DNA of 64,000 bases from Romanomermis culicivorax (Eukaryota > Nematoda > Enoplea > Mermithida > Mermithidae): positions 372,001 to 436,000 of the forward strand of contig CAWUHX010000276.1 in assembly GCA_963922205.1 (NCBI GenBank), in the 5' to 3' direction. How positions within the stretch are numbered: position 1 is the stretch's first letter; each line of letters starts with the position of its first letter. The notes below the pieces were generated by a model that searched no databases, had not been told where the DNA came from, and worked only from the letters and a program-made list of their open reading frames with translations. The translations under genes and the position numbers were made by a program. Positions 24,621-37,326 of the stretch are shown here, piece by piece.

Positions 24621-25043
24621 CACTTATGCAGTTTAGCGTGCACCAAAAAAATTTTTTTTTAATTTGTGAAATAATTGTAAATATATAAGAAATTGTAAAT
24701 TATTTTATGGGCTCAAAATCACGGGTTGATCAACAGAAACAAAGTTTGTGAAGGTGGAAATTGTGTTGGCAATAATCCTATGAGATTAGTTAACGATAAA
24801 GGAACTGATGGAATTTCAGTTAACGATGTGTTATTTGTTGTTTAGTTGAAAATTGAGATAAAGTTTGGAAAATAAAAAAGCGATAGAATTATGGTTTTTT
24901 TATTATTTTTTTGAAACAAAAATAATTCAAAAATGAAAATGAATATCATATTCGTTATCAGCATATTCGATTTAGTATAAATCGACGTTTTTCTGAAATT
25001 CAAAAAAAAAATTTTTTGGTGCACGCTAAACTGCATAAGTGCC
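24621..25043. mobile_element. Second-contig copy of the GGCACTTATGCAG MITE
   Basis: Counterpart of 19851-20278, with the same AATAAATG flanks; it differs by a few homopolymer bases. Confidence 0.75.
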
Positions 25044-25712
25044 AATAAATGTCTACTCACTAGTCACAGAAATCCATGCTCAAAATTAACAAACAGCTCA
25101 TATGCAATAATTAGGCTGAAGGCCGGAAACCGACTTATAAAAATTTAGCCAAATTTTGGTCTGGTAACATCGAGCAAAATTTCGCTCAGGTACGGACTGT
25201 CCCCCCAAACAGATGATGCTACCCAATCATAACGATACCAAAGAACGTCGACAGCTCATACATTAAACAGCCAAGCTAGGGGTATTGAAAAAATTCGGAT
25301 TGACTATGTAAGAAAAAATTGATCGCTATGCAAATTCTACAGTAAGACGCGATTTATATGCTACGTTACATAGCGTTCAAACGTGAGAAAAAGAGCCAAC
25401 AAATTCTGAATTTTTCTTGATGATGTACAGTACCCTTCCCGACTTTATCACATTAATAATAAACATAGCAACTTGATTTTGTTATTATTGAGACAAGCAG
25501 AAGCTCAAGCTCATTTGCTGACTAGGGTTGAGCTATACCATCATGATACTCTGGGACAAAATTTCAGGAACACATAGAACAAAGATGCCATACGTTATAA
25601 TATATCTAAAGATGCTTGAGCGTCATTACTGAAAATTGTACTTTCTTTCTTATTTATTTATTTACACGGAAATACAGCACATAATTGAACTTGGCTGTGA
25701 AAGAATCAATCT

Positions 25713-25948
25713 ATAGTCTTTTTTTATAGAATGCTTCCGAAATGAAAAATGACTCAAATATGCGGTTGCTTAAAATCCTTAACATGAAGGTTTTACTGTA
25801 AAACTTTTCACTCAAAAAATCGTTGAGTGGTATCACAATTTTTCAGTCATATGACAAGGGCCTGTCGGAAATCGCTGCAAATAAAGAACGGTACTTGCTT
25901 TCCGGATTCATCACTTGAAGGAAAACAGATAATAGAAAGAGGGAAAGT
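25713..25948. mobile_element. Second-contig copy of the TATAGTCTGTTTT MITE
   Basis: Counterpart of 20950-21185 in the duplicated block. Confidence 0.45.
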
Positions 25949-26514
25949 CCGGCAACACGTATGCTATAATTTGTTTCATTATAAGTGGGTTAGCGGGGTT
26001 TCAGCATTTGTAGTCCAACAAGAAAATTTTTTGATGCCTCAGCCTCCTTGCTCACGACGGCTTTACAAAATTGTAATAAAAATTTATTTCTATCTCTATT
26101 ATGCAAATTTACACATTGAAAACACGCTCCATTCACACGAAATGCGGACCCGTCAAAGTTTACCAACAGAAATGGCAGTTTTTCTGCATAAGCACACTTG
26201 ATAAATCACGACGATATAAAATTAGCTCATCGAAAAAGTGATCAGCAATACGATAATATAGAATCGAAATTTTCAAAATGCAATACCATGCGGATTGAGC
26301 CCTAAGCAATTATGATGTCCGCATTGATAAATTTTTGTGTTATATTCTGTAACCGTTTTTTAAATCTTAGTTGTCTTGATTTCAGTAAAAGATGGAAATA
26401 TCAATTTATCAAATTAGCATTTGAGTAAGATATCCCCAATTTACAAAAATTCTAAAAAATGAGTTATTTGCAATTTTTAGAGCAACTAAATTCTCACCCT
26501 GAAAAAAAACAGCT

Positions 26515-29500
26515 CTATACATAATACGCGCGACGAAAAACGACGATAACCGAACAGAATAACACCGTCTTCAGACGTAAATCGCCCACAGACACCGAGA
26601 ACACGCCCGAGGACGGTCGCGGCGCCAAGGTCGTCGTTGTCAACGTACTCGTACCATTGTAGAAAAGTCGGTCGCCGTATTGGCGCAAAAGGTCCAAAAC
26701 GACGCCGTTCGTCCAGCCAAAACCGACTTGAACGTCGTATTCACCGCCGCCGCCAGCCCTTTGTGGTGCCTCGACGTTGTACTACGGTGAAAAAAGAGGC
26801 GGAATTGAGAAGATAAGATATACGAACACTTGCAAATATAGGGAGAACGGCAGGCTTTTGGAAAGAACACAAAAAATCAGAGTTCCTTAAGATTAGAGCG
26901 GACAGAGAGGGTGGACACACATGTAACGGTATATCATTTTATGCCCCTGCAGGCAGACGATGTGATAGCTAGCTATCATTTTTCTGAAGTGAAGAAGAAT
27001 AAGTAAGGCTAACATTCTGGACATGCTTTGACTAATATTCACAAGGCTACAATTATGTAAAGAAATAAAATATAGGATGTAATGAATTGACTTTAGCACG
27101 CTTTTGTTTCCAATAAATAAAAATTTCCTTACATTAGCAAGTACATTATGTTATAAATTATTAGTGTGTTACTGCGTGTGTGTGTGTGTGTTGCCATTCG
27201 TAATACAACATTAGGTTCAGTTAGCTAGCGTCTGAGTCACACATGTAATTGGAGGGAAGTGCCATGGTGATTCCACAAAATTTGCCAATCATATGGCTGG
27301 CCATATGGTAGCCACAGGTATCCCCATGCCTATGGACGAAAAATCTGAAAAATGTCAACTTCCACATTAAAAATCTTTTTGAACATAAAAATGGAAAAAA
27401 TGCCAATTTTCTAGGTGCATCGCGCCATGAATACACTTTTTATTATTTTCTTAGTCAAAAATTGCTATTTTTTAACCATTTTTCGGACTTTTTGGTGAAA
27501 AGGTAGGATTTTTTCCCTTCAATGATCCCCTAAAATTGCGGTCAATTAAGGACCCTCCGTCCCAAAAAAGTCGCTTGACCCCCCCCCCACCCAGACCTCG
27601 GAGCTCCGTTATACGTATGGTTAAGTCGAACGTCTTACTTACCTCACCGGAGTTCTTAATTCTCTCATTTTTTGTCACATGACCTGCGCCTACCTTTATT
27701 TAAGAACTTGGTTACTTATCTTTTCTCTCAACACCACTTTTCAGTTTCAATTTCTTCTCTTTCTTCATTGGAAGGCATGTACTTGCAAGGTGTTCAATGT
27801 AGGCAACTTCAATGCTTGAGCTGTCTGATTACCGTAGGAAAAGGAAACAGCAACCAGATCAAAGCAGGCGCAGTACAAGGAAGGCAGTGATGTAAAATAA
27901 ATATATCTTATTCAGCTGAGGTAAGTACAAAATGAGTTTTCTTTGCTCCAAGCTTTTTATTGCAGAAATATTTTTATTACGGAAAAAAGGAAAAAATTAT
28001 TACAGAAATCTTTTTTGGTCAAAATTCTTAAAAAAATTTAAGTACCCTCACCCTAAAAAGTGATGTCTTACCAATTTTGAGTTAGATGTATGAGAGTAGG
28101 ACAGCCAGCTGAAGAGATGGATCACAGTGTTTCTGTAGAAAAGTTACAGTCGATTCATGCAAAACAACTTTCCAGTTTAGAGAAAAAGTACACATAAAAT
28201 ATTTGGAGTTTCACGAAGAGTCGTGGAAAAATTCAGGGTTTCGTTCAGAGGGTAACGTATGAAACTGGATAATTATGATATTCGCAAGTTAGTTTTGATA
28301 TGCATAAGAAAAAAATCCATAACCGAATATATAAGATGAGATCGTTTTGCAACAATTGCTGAATTAAGTACTCACTTTTTCATACATAGAACTAGTATTT
28401 TGATACAATAAATAAATATCGCGTAATAATTCGTCAGCGATTTTCAAGGCTAATTGTTTGAGGCCGACGTGCCCAGTTCTTTCAAATCCTTCGATAATCA
28501 TATGGTTCAAATTGGGGAACATGTTAGGTAAATCCCATTGCTGACCAGTTTTCAACAAGCTGACTGGTATACCGTTTGGGTAATTATCTGCTCCGGAGTT
28601 CTAAAAAATTAGTGTTCAATTTTTAAATCAAGTTTCTGAATTATATATAACACAAACAGATGAGAAAAAAGTCAAAAATTGTCATTTCCAGCAAAGAAAT
28701 CAGAAAGAATACCCTTCAGAACTTTTTTTTGAAAAAATCAAAGTTTTTTGAAGTTATGCGTCATAGCATTCTTTGTGATTACCTCGAAATATTTCATAGT
28801 TTTTTCGTACATTTTATCCTCGACGAATGTATAACAATTGGCGTAAAGTGGCATCAAATTCGAAGTATAAAAATTAGTATTGTGCTGTCCAATTTGCGAA
28901 TCGTAGTCGAACCAACTGCCCACAGTTTCGTTGTAAAATAGAGTCATCATCAACGAACGCATCTTTTCGTATTCCTCTTCGTAGATGGCGGCTTTTTTCT
29001 GATTTCCTTTAAATTGACGAGTATGCAAAACAGGAAAAATATCAAAGTGTGAATAAACCATCAAAGCAGAAGGAGAAATAAGAAAAAATAACATGAAACA
29101 CGGAAATGAACGCAAAAATATAATAAAGTCAGATAGATAAAACAAAATAAAAAAAATAAATCTCCCGGAAAAACAAGAAAAAGAAAAATACCAGTCATTT
29201 TGAATAACTCGCTCAGCATGAAATAATTTTGGCACATGTAAGCGTTCAAATCTACGGGCCATATTCTTTGAGTGACGGCTGATGATAGACGGAGTTTATC
29301 CTCGAAAAAACGACTCGTAAAATCCCACCCCGTTTCCGCCGCAGCAGCTATATTTTTGTAGAGTAGCGGCTTCTCGCCTGAAAAATAATGATTCAGGCAT
29401 GAAATCTCTTAACGTCTCATAATTTATACAGAACAAAGACAAATTACCAGTGAAAATAAACAGAAGTTGCGATTCTACATATTATGCTATACCGGAAACA

Positions 29501-32500
29501 TGTGATGATGTACAATGAGAAGTCCAAAATATTATATTTTTTTGAGGTATTTTAAAGAAATCGAACTGATATCGGAGTCAGGATTCGGGGCCTAAAAATG
29601 GAAGAAATTAAAAAAATTCAGAATCTCCATCCGGCTTGATGAGCGTGAAAATTGTTTTCATTTTACAAAAACTTCAAGATATTTGCACAATCCAATGATT
29701 TAAATTCGAAAATTCTCGAACGTTTTTTAAATTTGTCAGTTATCATTTGACATGTGTTTTATACTCAATTAAAGATGTATTTTCATTTTCACTCTAAACC
29801 TTCCCTTTAACAACTTTCAGGTTTTACTCATCCAGAAGCATTTTTTCCTTGAAATTTTGTAAATGGTAGTTCTTCACCATTAAGATTTGATTCATGACAC
29901 AGAAAGCATCCAAGAGAAAAATTACAAAATCACACATATTATAGTGTATTCGGCCGAAAAATTGGAATTACCCTTGATTTTCGACTTGGTGAACACTGTT
30001 CAATCGACCAGTTGAAGATGATGCCGTTGAAAATTGTCTGTGCGATTAAAGTTTTGGGTCGAGGTGTTCACCCACCCGTTCTTCAACTCAGGTATGCCTT
30101 AATATTATTATTATTTGCAGGAAGTATTCCAGTTAGTGCTAGACAGGTGTGTGATAGATACCATGCAATTCTATTGAAAACAACTAAAAACTGCAAATTT
30201 TACTGACAATAATGCTAATCACTTCTGCCATTGACGAATAATCGGAATGACCGCAGCCCAGAAACCATGGGTATACTGTTGAGCTTGTTCAATTTTCATT
30301 AGTCATAAGACATTTTTTACTGTTAATAGTGGAACAAAAAAAAGAAGTTTGTTTGTTGTAAGCTAGAATATACAGTTCATAGTAAACTGTGACCTACATG
30401 TGTAAAAGTTTCAAGTGAAACTAAAGTGGAAAAGGCTTCCTAAGGGAAAAACCGTGACACTCTGACTTGGCCGGCTGATGTGTCTACTACAAGCCTTTTG
30501 GATGAGGCCACTTACTACTCAATGTGATTCAAAATTCCTCACTCTCCGTTTTATTAATCGCCGTCGCAACGTCTTCGAAATAAGATTCCGGTCTCGGCAC
30601 GTTCGTTCTCGTATCGTAATGGAAAACGGGCAAAGTTCTCGAATCGTCTAAACGGTAATTAGTAGACCTATTATTAATCCAAAAGCGCAATTCTTTTTCT
30701 AACGAAGGTAATAATGAAAGAACGAATTGCCTTTGATCCCGTTTTTCTTGGTAGAAACGGTAGACCATAGGTATGAACATGGGCGGGTGTGATCGGCTCA
30801 AATAGTAAGTTCGACCGCCGTTGGGTACTAAACCGTATCTAAAGAAATTCGAAACTTAAAATAAAAAAGACAACTAGAAATGAAAACAAAATTAAAAAAT
30901 GAATAGGTATCTATTAATTTCAAAACGATTCATTTGAAAAATAAAATACTTTCGTTTGTTAAGGTTTACGATCAAAAAACTTACCTGCCAAATACGAAAA
31001 AGGTTTACCTTTCAACTAAATAACTAAAATTTTTAATGATATGTTTCGTTGTATTATACATGCCCGAATATAATAGACCCAGTTCGATCCAGTAAGTATC
31101 CCAATTGTAAAATTCGCGGAAACGACCACCGGGTATAATGAACGGATAAGGCACGTACAACATGGAATACCGGTCTGGGTATAAGGCGACAGAACTATTG
31201 ACCTTGAGGAAATAGAAAATTCAATATTTCTCATTGACCTAGATGGCTGAGTCGCTCAATAAAGCAACTAAAAATAATATATTTCCTTAGCAAATAATTT
31301 ATCTATGAAAGGAAATTTTAGATTTGTCAATTAAAGTATGAGATGAACTCTCACGCTTAAGCATGCAATCCAAGGTGATCCTATTTTGGCTAAAATTTTC
31401 TTTGGCTTGGCTAAAAATTTTTTAGGCGTTTTAGACAATTGGCTAAAAAATTTGAGTATTTTTCCCAAAATTTTGATATAAAAATATAACTTTTAGCTAT
31501 TGGCTAAAATGTTTTTGCCCACTCTAGCCATTTTGCTAAAGACCTCGTGCTGAAAAAAACGTGGTCAATAGTAGACTCTAAGTGAAAAATTCAGTTTACT
31601 TGTCAAAGCGAGGTACTTTTTGATACTAAAATTCCTTCTAAATCATTATTCAAACACGGTTTTGTGCAAACTAAAAATCAGCATTAAATACTCAGTATTC
31701 CTAGTTATTAAGATAAAAAACAATTGAAAAAATATAAATTCTTGATTTCTGCCAATTAATCACGATATTCATGTAGATGCTCAATTAAAATCATGAAAAC
31801 ATTTGAAAGCGAATACTTGAGGTAAGGGTCTGACATGATGACATGAATGTTCTGCTTTCGTAGAAAATAAGCAATGTTAAAAAATTTTTCATGTTAGAAA
31901 TTCCAAATCAAATTCAGTTTACTATAGTGAGTTTTTCGAAAAACGCTAATAAATAACGAAACTAGGAAGAATGTTCGATGTTAAACTTGGCCTATTTTCT
32001 GCTAAACAACTCACCATATCGAATTGAGAAATTTTAAGCCCAATCAACCAAAAATATACTAGATTTTTGTGATTGGGCTTAGAAGCCATTCTAAAGACAG
32101 AATTTATTTTTATTGCTTCTAATTTACAATAATTTCCTGCATAAAACCTATCGCTGTAAAAATTATACCAGTTGAAACTAACCTCTTTACAAAGCTGCAG
32201 CCACAATTTATTTATTTCGTAAGCCCTATAATGTAAAAATTAGGAAATGTTACCTCACGCTTGCCATAAATAACCTTACCATTCTCTATACAGTGGATCC
32301 TTAATATTGTTGAAATGTTCCGGTTTTTCTCTGTAATCAGCCGGAGTGAAAGATATAAGTTCTTTATCTAGAGTGAAAGACAGCCATTATTTCGCAAACT
32401 ATAATCTTTGAAATCGAAGAAGTCATACAAACCTACTCGGTGGATGAAAGTATTCGTCGATAAAATTCTGTAAAGCTTCTTTAGTGATATTTTCTTTATC

Positions 32501-32747
32501 GGGGAATGTTATGTTGAATGCGTCTAAAGTTTCGTCTGAAAAAGATCGATAAACTGAAAAATTAACGACGGTCTTGAAACGCAAAAATTCCATGTACGCC
32601 GTACACTGTAAGACTCTCCAACTTGGTAAGAATGTAGTCAAATTACTTGGAGAAAACTTGAGGGGCATATCGACGTAATCTTTAGAATCTGGATAAATAT
32701 GTAACCGATGAACGGCTTCGAGAATCGGTCCTCGGCAGTAAATTTCA
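26515..32747 (-). CDS. Trehalase A, membrane type (5' exon not found)
   Basis: Alpha,alpha-trehalase (glycoside hydrolase 37) that splits trehalose to two glucoses, here probably at the cell surface. Ten minus-strand exons fit in frame: 32647-32747, 32437-32535, 32280-32367, 32183-32225, 31009-31202, 30543-30838, 29192-29377, 28783-29006, 28376-28600, 26515-26781. Visible motifs in order: [27 protein letters not shown] (signature 1), [38 protein letters not shown] (catalytic acid Asp), [15 protein letters not shown], and [18 protein letters not shown] (catalytic base Glu). The terminal exon ends in a short hydrophobic stretch after SSG, like a GPI signal. Signature 2, normally QWDxPNGWxP, is changed to [10 protein letters not shown]. 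The first found exon starts at phase 2, so a signal-peptide exon ending in AG must lie above 32747; I could not find it. Intron positions match trehalase B exactly. Confidence 0.9.
27239..27626. mobile_element. Second-contig copy of the CATACATGTAA MITE, inside the last intron of trehalase A
   Basis: Counterpart of 22478-22860; same termini and internal palindromes. Confidence 0.6.
29760..29935. repeat. Dispersed repeat, inverted partner of 34262-34440
   Basis: The stretch from AGGTTTTACTCATCCAGAAG through GACACAGAAAGCATCCAAGA matches 34262-34440 in reverse orientation with few changes. The pair brackets six exons of trehalase A (30543-32747). Confidence 0.65.
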
Positions 32748-32954
32748 CTAGAAAACGAAAAACGATGATGGAGTTGCGTATGATTTAATAATGTAAATTT
32801 CATGCATGCATGACAAGAAGTTTTGGCTAAAATACAATTATTTTTAAGTTAAAAAAATAGTTCAGTTAAATCTAGTGAAAAATATACTTTTCATGGTCAG
32901 ATTAGTGTACAGCTCATACATGCATAGGGGGTGAAATATAAAGAAATTATTTTT

Positions 32955-33787
32955 GATCCTACAGCAAAGCGCACTGTACCAAGGATGCCGAGTACTATGA
33001 AAGGAGCAGTATAAGTATACAAACCTGGGTTTTAAAATCAAAAGGGTATCTGCAAATCGGGAAAAAACATGTAAAAATAGGCACACCCGTAATCCCAAAA
33101 ACTATTGGGCCCAGAATCTAGACATTCATAGGTGTGAATGGGGCCGAATTTCATCCATAAATTTTCAGAGATATGGGATACTGCTCAATGCATTGTAAAG
33201 GGCAATGCGTCAAACTTTTGTCTTGAGATTTTGCGAAAAATGCTGTTGCCACTTGGTCGGCATCAAAATGAGAATATACATAATTTGGCTGATATAATGT
33301 CGAATGATGATGTTGTAAAAATTAGAAAATGTCAATTTATTAGCCGCATGACATATGGTTCGAAAATCTGAGTGACAAGATTCGAGTGGTGGAGCGAATT
33401 TCGCCTGTTTGAGGGTCTGAGGGCCCTATACGTGAGTTCGTGGATTCTGCGCTATCTTGTTAGTATATGGCTAGCTCAAGTTAAACTAATCATTACTGCA
33501 GTACTGAACTGAGAGAAGTTTTTACTCAAAGTTTAGATTACTATCGCATCACTAACCTGATTCAAATTTTCTCATAAATTCACCAATGAAATTCGGCCTC
33601 ATGCACACCAACAAAATATTTAAATTTTGGACCTACAGTTTTAGAGATATAGGGTGAGGTGTTTTTGTCTATTTTTACGTGTTTTCCGAAATCTGCAGAA
33701 GCGGTTGATTTCAATACCCGGGTTTGAATATTTATAATGCTCCTTTCAGGGTAACCTACATCTTTGGTACAGTGCACTGTGATCTAG
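32955..33787. mobile_element. Inverted-repeat element upstream of trehalase A
   Basis: GCGCACTGTACCAAGGATG and GAAAGGAGCA at the left are mirrored by GTACAGTGCACTGTGATC and TGCTCCTTTCAGGGTAACC at the right, giving arms of roughly 80 bp around a 0.65-kb core without a gene. It lies 0.2 kb above the first trehalase A exon found, where the signal-peptide exon or promoter would be expected. Confidence 0.55.
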
Positions 33788-35146
33788 AATTAAGAAAAAA
33801 TTCTCCTTATATCATGGCCTATGGTTCAGCTGTTTTTCGAAGTAGAATTCATTAACGTTCGTAGGTTTTCCATACTGTTTTGAGAAAACTCCCTATGTAT
33901 TTTGAAGTGAAAGTTGGACTATTGATGACGTGGTGCAACAAAAACTCTAACGTGAGTATAAATCTATTCTCCCTACTCCAAAGTTTCATTTTTCACATGA
34001 CTTTTACATTTTCAAGCATATTCTTCAGATTCTAAAAGTTTTCCACAAGATTAATTTTAGGATTTGAATTCCACAAAATGTTTGGGAACATCCAAAGATT
34101 AGTATCACGTAGTATATTAAGAATAGATGTTTCAGTAGGGATTGTTTAAGTAAGTTCACATTTTATTGATGCATCAACAGGGAAAAAGTAGGACAAAGTA
34201 TTTCTCTAATCATCATAATTAAAATGAACGTTTTCAGAATAAAATATCTAAAAAATTGATTCATGGCACATAAAACATTTCTCTTGGATGCTTTCTGTGT
34301 CATGAATCAAGTCTCACAGTGAAGATTTACCATTTACAAAATTTCAAGGAAAAAATGCTTCTGAATGAGTAAAACTTGAAAGTTATTAAAGATAAGGAGT
34401 ACAATGAAACTGAAAAGACTCTTATATTAAATTAAGTATAGAACAAATTTCAAATGATGAGTGAAAAACTAAAAACCCGTTTGAGAAGTTTAGAATTTAA
34501 TTCATTGGATCGAGCAAATATATTGAAATATATTTTCCGAATATCTAATAAAACAAATAAAAAATCAACTTCGTTGGTACTAAATTTAAATGCGCTAAAA
34601 ATTAAAAACCAACCACTTGATTACAATTTAGAATAATATTCCCTGATTATTTCCAGATGTCAAGGTTTTCCAGACCTCGTTATTTCCCTAAATTTCCGAG
34701 GTTTTTCAGGTCACCCGGACACACTGTTGTTAGCACATCTGAAAGTTCTTTTTTCAAGACCGATTTTTCTCTAAGACGCGGTAAGAGGGTCTGTGCCTTA
34801 AACAAACATTGAATTCGATAACAAGTGGTACTTTGAACAAACATTGGAAAAATATTTTTTTCCAAAACACGTAATTTTCTTTCTACGGAAGTTTCAAGTG
34901 TCACGTCATTTAGATAAAATAGCCTGTGAAATTCATGTGATTATGAAAAAATCATACCTATCACACATATACACTGGTTTTTCACTGAATATTCCACCAA
35001 TCGATAACATTTTCAAAACGAGGATAACAATAGCGTACGTTTTTTTCCTAACGAATTGCCCTCCATTATCAAAATTAATGAGCATCGTAGGTTAGTCGTT
35101 TTCTACTTTGCCTAATTAGTAAGGATTAAAATTACGCAACTTGTCT
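33788..35146. other. Spacer above trehalase A
   Basis: Apart from the inverted repeat at 34262-34440 nothing is recognisable. I looked on the minus strand for a signal-peptide exon ending in AG|GT and found none that convinces. Confidence 0.35.
34262..34440. repeat. Dispersed repeat, inverted partner of 29760-29935
   Basis: Near-identical to 29760-29935 in opposite orientation, covering CTCTTGGATGCTTTCTGTGT to ATGAGTAAAACTTGAAAGTT. Confidence 0.65.
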
Positions 35147-35241
35147 GTTCTTCACGGCGATGAAACGAAAAATATTTCGTTCACGAGCGAGAAACCGAAA
35201 ACTTGATGTGTTGAAGGTGTATTTTTTGCGTGATTTAAATT

Positions 35242-35532
35242 TTGTTTGATTGGAATGACACAAAAAACGTGCCCGTGTGCCGTCATCATTTGCGGGTCGT
35301 TGCGAAATCTATGTTATTGGATACTCGGGCGGGTAATGCGTTAAGATGGGTCGATCTGGAAAAGGAAAACAACACATATTCAGAAACGGCGGGAATTGTG
35401 TGGTCGTTAGAACAACCAGAGCCACGTGGTTTGTGGGAAAAATCTGGAAATTCGAACCTTGGAAAGATAATTTTGATTAAGATTGACGAGCGTGCGTCAA
35501 ATCGAAGAGCAAAATTTGAAGAAAACACGTAA
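35242..35532 (+). CDS. Possible exon of an unknown gene, 96 residues
   Basis: The plus-strand ORF reads CRHHLRVVAKSMLLDTRAGN then RWVDLEKENN and LEQPEPRGLWEKSG. Its base composition (TCG, GCG, CGT codons) is richer in GC than the flanks and similar to the real exons of the window, but no domain, splice partner or signal is visible, and the minus strand is also open over 80 codons. Either strand, or neither, may be coding. Confidence 0.2.
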   Translation: MFDWNDTKNVPVCRHHLRVVAKSMLLDTRAGNALRWVDLEKENNTYSETAGIVWSLEQPEPRGLWEKSGNSNLGKIILIKIDERASNRRAKFEENT

Positions 35533-35579
35533 AAACTGCGAAGAACTAAAACAGAATATCAAACATAAAATGGAATTTG

Positions 35580-36900
35580 TCCGAATGGTTAGTGTTAAAA
35601 AATAACTAGTTCCCGCAGCAGTTGAACGATAAAAAACATTTCAATCTTGCAGAGTGTATATTTAAAAAACCCAGTGTCATAAATCAACATTGAGAAATGC
35701 CCACTATTTGAAAAATGTGGCTGAAGTGGGATATAAATAAGAAGTACAGTAGCAAGGTAAATAAATGGTGATTGGTGAATATTATTTAGTGGCCCATGTA
35801 CACGATAAAAGTTGAGACAACATTAAATTGCATTGATTTGAAAACAAGCGAAAAGGGACTTACTTCAATAGCCTATTCCTGAATGATTCTTTATGGCACT
35901 GCCATGTCTTAAGACACAATTTCTGTAAGAATCAACCGTGGCCTGTAGTTAAGTGTGATAAGTAAAAATTTAATCATAACCTCAAAAAAAAGTATTTTGT
36001 ACAGTTTTTTTGCATTGAACAACATGCCAGTATTCGTTTGATCTAGAAATCAAAATTCGTTTTTCAACATCAATTCGAAGGTTCAAATTTTTTGCAATTT
36101 TCAAAATTTTAGGTCACAATTATTGAAGGCCTATAAGTAATCAGGTACGCAATGTCGATCAATAAAACTTTGTCAGTGAATGTAACCATGTTTAGTGTAT
36201 ATGCATGACACATATAGATATATTTAACATCAAAATTATGGTTTACACTACACTTTAAATTTCAATTTTCGGCAGATATCAATGATTCAAATTCACACAT
36301 TTTTGTACCCCATAAAGTCAAATACTCAGTGTCATTGATTAAACTCCACTATGTTATGGCTGGACCCCTTAGCCACATACCCACAAAGTTTTATCAAAAT
36401 AAAAAAAACCATTGAGTGTGCCCCAGTGAAACAAGTGAAAGCCATTTTTGAATCAAATTATAAAATTTTTTGTTTAAAAATGCAGTCATTTACCCAAAAT
36501 TCTAATAATTCAACTATAACTTTTACACATTGCAGCTGACATCTTGGCTATATACTCGTAATATTTTGTCATAATATCGTTATCCCTTACATGAGAAATT
36601 ACAATTACATGAGAAAAATTAAATTGTTGCTCCATTTAGTCGGAATATTATTAATTCTAGTTCAAATCGACTACACTGCAACCACAGTATGTGGCCACAT
36701 ACCCACTAAGTTGCATCATATTAAAAATTAAAAAAGCCACATTCTTTTGGTTAACTATAAGATGAAAGATTGTTCAAATCTTCAGCAAAAACTGATAAAG
36801 TAGTGGACCAACATAAACTTTTTGGATCTTTCTTAGATAAATGGAACCCACATGGACACAAGATCCAAAATTGTATTCAAAAGGTGATTAGCGACTCAAC
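35580..36900. other. Spacer with two GCCACATACCCAC repeats
   Basis: GCCACATACCCACAAAGTT at about 36370 and GCCACATACCCACTAAGTT at about 36693 are direct repeats followed by ATCAAAATAAAAA-like tracts. This may be the eroded flank of the transposon relic that follows. No gene. Confidence 0.35.
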
Positions 36901-36959
36901 ATAAAGCTAAAATTATGTATTTCTGATCACTGTTCTTGGCATGGTCTTAGTGATCCAAT

Positions 36960-37326
36960 CCATCCAAAGTTAAGGGAGAAATTTACAAATCATATTCATG
37001 ACATGAAATATGACAATTGTGACCAGTTAAAAAAGACACTGAAGGACATCAAAGAGGCAGTGACTCAATTCCAATTTGAAAATTCAATTGATAAAGTTGA
37101 AGCTGAATATTTATCAGATGAAAGTATCAATAATGTATTGGAATGGAATCATCACCAGCTTAGATCAACGCACCAAAATGAAGCATGGAAAGACATCATA
37201 GACAACCTCCAGGACAATCATGTTCACCTCCAGTTTGATTGGATTGCTATTGATCCAATTGATCTATTGATCTTCTTCAAAGTTGGTGATTGTGATTTTT
37301 GGATCAATAGCAATCCAGAACTTTGA
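36960..37326 (+). mobile_element. Transposon-protein relic, N-terminal piece (rearranged)
   Basis: The plus strand encodes CDQLKKTLKDIKEAVTQF and later VLEWNHHQLRSTHQNEAW then DNHVHLQFDW, which resembles the part of an uncharacterised animal mobile-element protein family just before its LxxDxAEN motif. The reading ends at the 17-bp inverted repeat with 37301-37317, and the continuation lies on the other strand. Family membership is from memory of the motif order, so it is tentative. Confidence 0.4.

Larger units (their letters stand above)
24366..29028. repeat. Second copy of the 4.67-kb block (better copy)
   Basis: Colinear with 19595-24265. This copy keeps the three trehalase exons open and runs on without a break into the rest of trehalase A, so it is the one to trust. 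Confidence 0.85.

Noticed and set aside
13074-26781. Joining the tail exons at 13-15 kb to trehalase A as one protein
   Set aside because: Trehalase A ends at a stop at 26515 after a GPI-like tail homologous to that of B, and the phases do not fit a join to the helix exon.
28738-29262. 174-residue ORF as one trehalase exon
   Set aside because: It contains two exons (28783-29006, 29192-29377) with an intron between them; trehalase B has the same two exons.
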